From positions 49,608 through 59,202 of the forward strand of contig NVSY01000009.1 in assembly GCA_002401385.1 (NCBI GenBank): a stretch of 9,595 nucleotides of DNA, given 5' to 3'. Made by a program: the position numbers and the translations under genes. Shown here one piece after another: positions 6,301 through 9,595 of this stretch (its first letter is position 1; every line of letters begins with the position of its first letter). The stretch comes from Flavobacteriaceae bacterium. Its GTDB lineage: Bacteria > Bacteroidota > Bacteroidia > Flavobacteriales > Flavobacteriaceae. Below the pieces are notes generated by a model. That model searched no databases. It was not told the origin of the DNA and was given only the letters and a program-made list of their open reading frames with translations.

Positions 6301-7374
6301 ATGAAAATTAGCTTTTTTATAGCAAGTTTTGCATTGCTTTTAACGGCTTGTGGAGGAGACAGTACAGAGACTCCAAAACCAACTCCGATACCTGAAAATA
6401 AAAACCCAGGAAATTTTATAGTCAGTGTGAATAATATAACAATAGATCAAGCCACAGTGACTTGGACCAATGCTATAGATCCTGATGGTGATAATGTCAC
6501 TTATAAAGTAATACAAGGAGCGGTGACTAGTACTAGTTTAAATGGAAACACCTATACTTTTGCAGGATTAACGGATAACACTACCTATGATGGAAGCGTT
6601 GTTGCAACTGATGGTAATGGAGGTACAAATAGTACCGCGTTTTCTTTTAAAACCTTAAAAAAGCAATCGAGTAACCATGGTGACTTTGTGATTCCTGGCG
6701 CATTAACGGACTACTATTCAAGCATGGATTTCACAAAAACTGAAACGCCGTTGTACGAAGATTTAGCGACGTTGACCATTGCGAAACACACTACCTTTTT
6801 ACAGTACACGCAAAGGCACAATTATTTATACAATGCGGATGCGGATCCTGCAAATAGCGATAATGTATTGTTGCTATATTCTGGGGTGAGTACGTATTGG
6901 AAGGAATATCAGAGTGGTTCTAATTCTTATAGCCCACAAACTTTTAATACAGAGCATGTATATCCTAAATCTAAACTTGGAAACGAGCATTCAAAAGCAG
7001 ATTTACATCACTTAAGAACTTGTAATATAGGAGTGAATAGTGATAGAGATAATTTAGCGTTTACAGATGGTTCTGGAGCGTATGGTGTAAAAAACGGTGC
7101 TTGGTACCCAGGTGATGATTGGAAAGGGGATGTAGCGCGTATGATTTTATATGTAAACCTGAGATACGATGAACCTCTTACCAGCGATATTAGTACTGAT
7201 GACATTAACTTGTTTTTAAAATGGAATGTAGAAGATCCTGTATCGGCTATAGAAATTCAAAGAAACGATGTAATTGAAGGTGCTCAGGGAAATAGAAATC
7301 CTTTTATAGACAATCCTTATTTAGTAACTGTTATTTTTGGTGGTGATGCTGCTGAAAATAGATGGGCTGAATAG
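6301..7374 (+). CDS. Lipoprotein endonuclease I (EndA/NucM family) with N-terminal fibronectin type III domain
   Basis: A 357-aa exported nuclease. The lipobox LLTAC places the lipidated cysteine at residue 17, followed by a polar, proline-rich linker (18-36). An FN3-like domain covers about 37-118 (VNNITIDQATVTWTNAIDPD, then LTDNTTYDGSVVATD). The endonuclease I domain covers about 138-345 and shows the family's signature elements: TEHVYPKS (217-224; H219 is the likely general base), DLHHLR (234-239), N-x-x-R-x-N (246-251, metal and phosphate binding), WKGDVARM (274-281), WNVEDPVS (308-315) and QGNRNPFID (329-337). Such enzymes are broad-specificity, metal-dependent DNases/RNases. Here it would be anchored in the envelope, degrading extracellular nucleic acid for phosphate or nucleoside supply. 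No type IX sorting domain is present, unlike many secreted flavobacterial nucleases. The ATG at 6301 is 2 bp after the methyltransferase stop, suggesting translational coupling. A strong terminator lies 69 bp downstream of the stop. Confidence 0.93.
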   Translation: MKISFFIASFALLLTACGGDSTETPKPTPIPENKNPGNFIVSVNNITIDQATVTWTNAIDPDGDNVTYKVIQGAVTSTSLNGNTYTFAGLTDNTTYDGSVVATDGNGGTNSTAFSFKTLKKQSSNHGDFVIPGALTDYYSSMDFTKTETPLYEDLATLTIAKHTTFLQYTQRHNYLYNADADPANSDNVLLLYSGVSTYWKEYQSGSNSYSPQTFNTEHVYPKSKLGNEHSKADLHHLRTCNIGVNSDRDNLAFTDGSGAYGVKNGAWYPGDDWKGDVARMILYVNLRYDEPLTSDISTDDINLFLKWNVEDPVSAIEIQRNDVIEGAQGNRNPFIDNPYLVTVIFGGDAAENRWAE

Positions 7375-7399
7375 TGACTAGTGACTAGTGAATAGTGAC
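7372..7399 (+). repeat. Four tandem heptamers starting at the endonuclease stop codon
   Basis: TAGTGAC repeats four times, at 7372, 7379, 7386 (TAGTGAA, one change) and 7393. The first unit's TAG is the gene's own stop codon. With a 7-bp period the repeats supply TAG or TGA stops in all three plus-strand frames. Confidence 0.85.
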
Positions 7400-7442
7400 T
7401 ATACAAAAAGTTAGTATGAATGTGCTGATTTTTAAATGATAT

Positions 7443-7472
7443 AAAAAGCAATGAGAAATCATTGCTTTTTTT
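7443..7472 (+). terminator. Rho-independent terminator of the rsmB-endonuclease operon
   Basis: A perfect 12-bp stem, AAAAAGCAATGA (7443-7454) with TCATTGCTTTTT (7459-7470), closes a GAAA (GNRA) tetraloop and runs into a T-tract to 7472. The complementary A-run makes it potentially bidirectional. Confidence 0.92.
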
Positions 7473-7642
7473 GTGACTTGTTCTTGCTTCCGAACTAATA
7501 GTAAGTGCGCATTACCTAGTAACCTGAATTCGACATAAGGATAATTTCATACAACTAATAATCTGAGATTTAAAATAGGTGTCATTGCGAATTTTACTTT
7601 TTGAAAATGGAAAAACAAGCAGAAATATTGGCGTATAGTAAG

Positions 7643-7706
7643 CGTCAGTTCGAGTGAGTTTTAGTGATTTTTTTTGAAAATTAGCTAAAATTGTATCGAG
7701 AACAGC
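7643..7706. repeat. Dispersed flavobacterial-type hairpin repeat (single copy here)
   Basis: Begins CGTCAGTTCGAGTGA (7643-7657) and ends TTGTATCGAGAACAG (7691-7705). The arms can pair imperfectly: CAGTTC (7646-7651) with GAAC (7700-7703), and TTTTAG (7659-7664) with CTAAAA (7685-7690), around an AT-rich loop. From memory, intergenic elements with these same ends recur in many marine flavobacterial genomes. Only one copy is in this window, so repetition cannot be shown here. Confidence 0.5.
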
Positions 7707-7773
7707 GTTTTTAATCAAGACGTCAATGGTCGTTTTTCCTTGAACGTAACAAAAATGAAATTGTACCAAGGAT

Positions 7774-7806
7774 TATTTGTATATCATAAGGTTCTCTATA
7801 CAAATA
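7774..7806 (-). repeat. Inverted repeat downstream of the thioesterase gene
   Basis: TATTTGTATA (7774-7783) and TATACAAATA (7797-7806) are perfect 10-bp arms with a 13-nt loop. It lies about 70-100 bp beyond the thioesterase stop and might be a weak hairpin terminator for that minus-strand gene, but no T-tract follows it. A regulatory palindrome is the alternative. Confidence 0.45.
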
Positions 7807-7873
7807 GATGAAATCCGCACAACGGGAACCTATAAAACCACACAGTTTGAGGCGCATGGGCTTCTTACACAAC

Positions 7874-8272
7874 TTAACCCACAAGTCCATTTACAACATC
7901 CAGCACTTCTGCTGGGATCCGCATTACTTTCATGCTGTTTTTATCCAATAAGCACCAAATGGTTGTTGCTTTTACAAGAATTTTTCCGTCTTTTAGTATT
8001 TCTACAAAACGTTCTGATTTCACACCATAAGAATCACCTACCCATGTTCTGATGGTAATTTCATCATCTATCTTGGCGGATGCTAAATAATCAATTTCGT
8101 GTCGTATTACTACCCAAACATAGGAATTAAACGCATGATTTTTACTCAAAACGTTCCAGTGTTTTTCAGCGGCATGTTGCACCCATTGGATATAACATAC
8201 ATTATTCACATGCCCTAGGGCATCAATTTCATCAGAAGTTACCCTGTGTTTGATATAAAAACGTCTGTCCAT
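7874..8272 (-). CDS. Acyl-CoA thioesterase, 4-hydroxybenzoyl-CoA thioesterase (4HBT/YbgC) hot-dog family
   Basis: A 132-aa cytosolic hot-dog-fold thioesterase that hydrolyses an acyl-CoA to free acid and CoA; the acyl group cannot be told from the sequence. The family signature is clear: DEIDALGHVNNVCYIQWVQHAAEKHW, where D17 in D-x-x-G-H-V-N-N (17-24) is the predicted catalytic aspartate and N23-N24 open the long central helix. The beta strands follow as WVVIRHEIDYLASA (53-66), DEITIRTWVGDSYG (69-82) and SERFVEIL (86-93), the last strand as ILVKATTIWCLLD (98-110). Length is standard (about 130-140 aa). The ATG at 8270-8272 starts just before the first strand, as usual. A candidate promoter is 22 bp upstream, and the preceding minus-strand gene is closed by a terminator, so it is monocistronic. 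Confidence 0.9.
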   Translation of the reverse strand: MDRRFYIKHRVTSDEIDALGHVNNVCYIQWVQHAAEKHWNVLSKNHAFNSYVWVVIRHEIDYLASAKIDDEITIRTWVGDSYGVKSERFVEILKDGKILVKATTIWCLLDKNSMKVMRIPAEVLDVVNGLVG

Positions 8273-8293
8273 TTTCTATTGTGTTTGATCCCT

Positions 8294-8301
8294 TAAAGAT
8301 A
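8294..8301 (-). promoter_or_regulatory. Candidate -7 element for the thioesterase
   Basis: On the minus strand TATCTTTA matches TAnnTTTG at all but the last base, 21 bp before the ATG. A TTTG at 8313-8316 lies 11 bp upstream, closer than the usual -33 spacing, so the promoter assignment is tentative. Confidence 0.4.
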
Positions 8302-8338
8302 GCAAATTAAACCAAACAGAAACGGCATTTATTGGCAT

Positions 8339-8373
8339 AAAAAAAGCCAAATTCAATTGCTGAATTTGGCTTT
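8339..8373 (-). terminator. Rho-independent terminator of the FKBP lipoprotein gene
   Basis: A perfect 13-bp stem, AAAGCCAAATTCA (8343-8355) with TGAATTTGGCTTT (8361-8373), has a 5-nt loop. Read on the minus strand it ends in a run of seven T (complement of 8339-8345), 19 bp after the FKBP gene's stop. Confidence 0.92.
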
Positions 8374-8391
8374 AATATAAATTTTATAAGT

Positions 8392-9264
8392 CTAACTATC
8401 TGAATCCAAATAATCAGGGGTTCCGTCTCCGTCTGAATCGTCGTTGGTTAAATCTCCATCGTTATTGGCATCTTCGTCTTTGGTAAGGATCCCGTCTCCA
8501 TCATCATCAGCATCTGCAAAATTTGGTCTTCCATCACCGTCAGTATCATCATTAAATACATCACCATCATTATCTAAATCTTCGTCTATAGAATCAATTC
8601 CATCTCCATCGTGATCCGATTTATTAACTGTCATCAGTTCAATTTTAAACATCAACGGAGAATTCTCAGGAATAGTACTCCTCGTAGGGTCATTCCTATA
8701 ACCCAATCCTGAAGGAAAAAACAACCATCCTTTACCGTTATTTTTAAAATCAAAAGATTCGTCGGGGTTTATTATTTTTTCACCTGCATTAAAATTTGGA
8801 AAACCATAAGACCATCCAGGAATTACCCCGTCAAGCCCATTAAACAAGTTAAACCAACTTGCGTTAGTATTAGTATCAAAAATAGTACTGTCTAAAAGTG
8901 CTCCTCTATATGTTGCAAACACAGAATCTACTCTTGAAGGTGCAGCTCCTACTCCATTCCCCGTTTTTAAATAATATAATTTATAAGCAATATCATTTAA
9001 AGTAACATTTTCTATTTCAACCTGATCCGTTAGTGGTATTTGCTCTTCAATGGGTGCTGAACCTACAAAATCACCACCAATTTCCCATATTTCTCCATCT
9101 TCACCATTCAAATAATGAGATTCAAAATAGTCTAATAATGCCTTGTCATCTGTTAAAGCTTGCGCAGCAGCATCAAAATTATCACTATCACTATCCTTAT
9201 CCTTACTACAAGACATGATGATTAGCGCACTTACGAACAATACAGCTATATTCTTTATATTCAT
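8392..9264 (-). CDS. FKBP-type peptidyl-prolyl isomerase lipoprotein with C-terminal Ca-binding (thrombospondin type 3-like) repeats
   Basis: A 290-aa envelope lipoprotein. The lipobox gives lipidated C19, followed directly by SKDKD, which resembles the lysine/acidic surface-export signal of flavobacterial lipoproteins. An FKBP domain spans about 105-213. Aligning by eye to FKBP12, the pocket residues look kept: Y119 (Y26), F129-D130 (F36-D37), V147-I148 (V55-I56), W151 (W59), Y189 (Y82) and F206 (F99). About 15 extra residues lie between W151 and Y189. The enzyme should catalyse cis-trans isomerisation at proline in exported proteins. The tail (217-290) is a run of D-x-D-G-D-G-type acidic loops, e.g. 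DHDGDGID (217-224), DDDGDG (253-258) and DSDGDG (276-281), like thrombospondin type 3 Ca-binding repeats, with no further domain after them. The ATG at 9262-9264 precedes the signal sequence; there is no Shine-Dalgarno. The gene is divergent from the S4-domain gene across 152 bp. Confidence 0.9.
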   Translation of the reverse strand: MNIKNIAVLFVSALIIMSCSKDKDSDSDNFDAAAQALTDDKALLDYFESHYLNGEDGEIWEIGGDFVGSAPIEEQIPLTDQVEIENVTLNDIAYKLYYLKTGNGVGAAPSRVDSVFATYRGALLDSTIFDTNTNASWFNLFNGLDGVIPGWSYGFPNFNAGEKIINPDESFDFKNNGKGWLFFPSGLGYRNDPTRSTIPENSPLMFKIELMTVNKSDHDGDGIDSIDEDLDNDGDVFNDDTDGDGRPNFADADDDGDGILTKDEDANNDGDLTNDDSDGDGTPDYLDSDS

Positions 9265-9336
9265 CTTTTAATTTTTTTCGATTTTAAATGGTTCAATTAA
9301 CTACAAAATGTCACTTTAAATAAAGGAACTAAATCA

Positions 9337-9348
9337 ATTCAATTGAAT
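9337..9348. promoter_or_regulatory. 12-bp perfect palindrome between divergent genes
   Basis: ATTCAATTGAAT is its own reverse complement and lies in the 152-bp space between the FKBP and S4-protein genes, about 30 bp upstream of the S4 gene's -7 element. It could be an operator for a dimeric regulator, but AT-rich palindromes of this size can be chance. Confidence 0.3.
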
Positions 9349-9377
9349 GTATTTTACGCCGCAAGATAGTATTTTCA

Positions 9378-9385
9378 TACCTTTG
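9378..9385 (+). promoter_or_regulatory. Candidate -7 element for the S4-domain gene
   Basis: TACCTTTG is an exact TAnnTTTG match, 31 bp before the ATG at 9417. A TTTA at 9352-9355 sits 22 bp upstream as a possible imperfect -33 element. Confidence 0.5.
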
Positions 9386-9416
9386 TTAAAAGAGAAAAAA
9401 TAAATTTTAACTTTTT

Positions 9417-9595
9417 ATGAGAATTGATAAATATTTATGGTGCATTCGAATGTTCAAAACCCGTAGTTTGGCCACTGATGCGTGCAAAAAAGGACATATT
9501 AAGATTGATGGAAACAACCTAAAACCATCAAAAGTACTTTTCGGAAATGAATTACTTTTGGTTCGAAAAAACCAAATTAATTATAAAATAGAGGT
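9417..9595 (+). CDS. S4-domain RNA-binding protein (Hsp15/HslR-like), N-terminal part
   Basis: The first 59 codons of a gene that leaves the window on the right. It opens at once with an S4 RNA-binding domain: MRIDKYLWCIRMFKTRSLAT, then DACKKGHIKIDGNNLKPSK and an LLLVRKNQINYKIE strand. This order, with the domain at the very N-terminus and the R-x-D-K-(Y/W)-L-W start, fits the Hsp15 family. E. coli Hsp15 binds free 50S subunits that still carry a nascent peptidyl-tRNA and helps recycle them. The Bacteroidota members are about 130 aa, so a little under half is seen here. The start is fixed by the family; a -7 promoter element is 31 bp upstream and no Shine-Dalgarno is visible. Family assignment is firm, but the precise ribosomal role is inferred from the E. 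coli protein. Confidence 0.88.
   Translation, partial: MRIDKYLWCIRMFKTRSLATDACKKGHIKIDGNNLKPSKVLFGNELLLVRKNQINYKIE

Larger units (their letters stand above)
7473..7873. other. Non-coding region with degenerate repeats
   Basis: About 400 bp between the operon terminator and the thioesterase stop carry no gene I can support. The only sizeable open frame (7512-7769, minus) needs a TTG start and has no recognisable motif. The stretch reads like a patchwork of worn dispersed repeats: AACCTGAATTCGACATAAGG near 7521-7540, GTCATTGCGAA near 7581-7591, and the hairpin-type element at 7643-7706. An inverted repeat follows at 7774-7806. No promoter facing either neighbour is obvious. Confidence 0.5.

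Noticed and set aside
7512..7769. 85-codon open frame on the minus strand in the large gap
   Set aside because: It needs a TTG start, shows no motif or membrane pattern, and runs across the dispersed repeat element at 7643-7706.
7777..8052. 91-codon open frame on the plus strand
   Set aside because: Most of it lies antisense to the clearly coding thioesterase and it has no family features.

Overview
The window looks like chromosome from a low-GC member of the Bacteroidota, most likely a marine Flavobacteriaceae species. The evidence is threefold. Ribosome-binding sites are nearly absent. Upstream regions repeatedly carry the Bacteroidota -7 promoter element TAnnTTTG. The proteins are typical of the group: an S9 peptidase, a SusD-free set of secreted lipoproteins, an FKBP lipoprotein with a Ca-binding tail, and an S4-domain protein. 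No mobile element, CRISPR array, tRNA or rRNA is visible.

Layout, left to right. Positions 1-5016 are all minus strand: the start of a secreted S9 prolyl-oligopeptidase-type peptidase (running off the left edge), an orphan three-helix membrane protein (584-871), a small C4-cysteine/membrane protein (1125-1517), a zinc-free MDR oxidoreductase (1714-2703) and the replication-fork helicase RecG (2911-5016). A 73-bp divergent promoter region follows. On the plus strand come an RsmB/NOP-type rRNA m5C methyltransferase (5090-6298) and, 2 bp later, a lipoprotein endonuclease I with an FN3 domain (6301-7374), ended by a strong hairpin terminator. A ~400-bp non-coding stretch (7473-7873) holds degenerate dispersed repeats. 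Two minus-strand genes follow: a 4HBT-family acyl-CoA thioesterase (7874-8272) and an FKBP lipoprotein with Ca-binding repeats (8392-9264), with a hairpin terminator between them. A plus-strand S4-domain RNA-binding protein (9417 onward) runs off the right edge.

How the genes relate. Most are independent housekeeping or envelope functions. RecG and RsmB share a divergent promoter region. RsmB and the endonuclease are probably co-transcribed, though they are functionally unrelated. Three proteins are exported: the S9 peptidase by a cleavable signal peptide, and the nuclease and FKBP by lipoboxes. The FKBP has a surface-export-like motif after the lipid cysteine.

I do not see an obvious new defence or biosynthetic system. 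The least explained material is intergenic: a near-duplicate ~50-bp promoter block upstream of two neighbouring genes, short tandem repeats abutting gene ends, a flavobacterial-type dispersed hairpin repeat, and two small uncharacterised membrane proteins. The gaps at 321-583 and 872-1124 contain only candidate control elements and short repeats.
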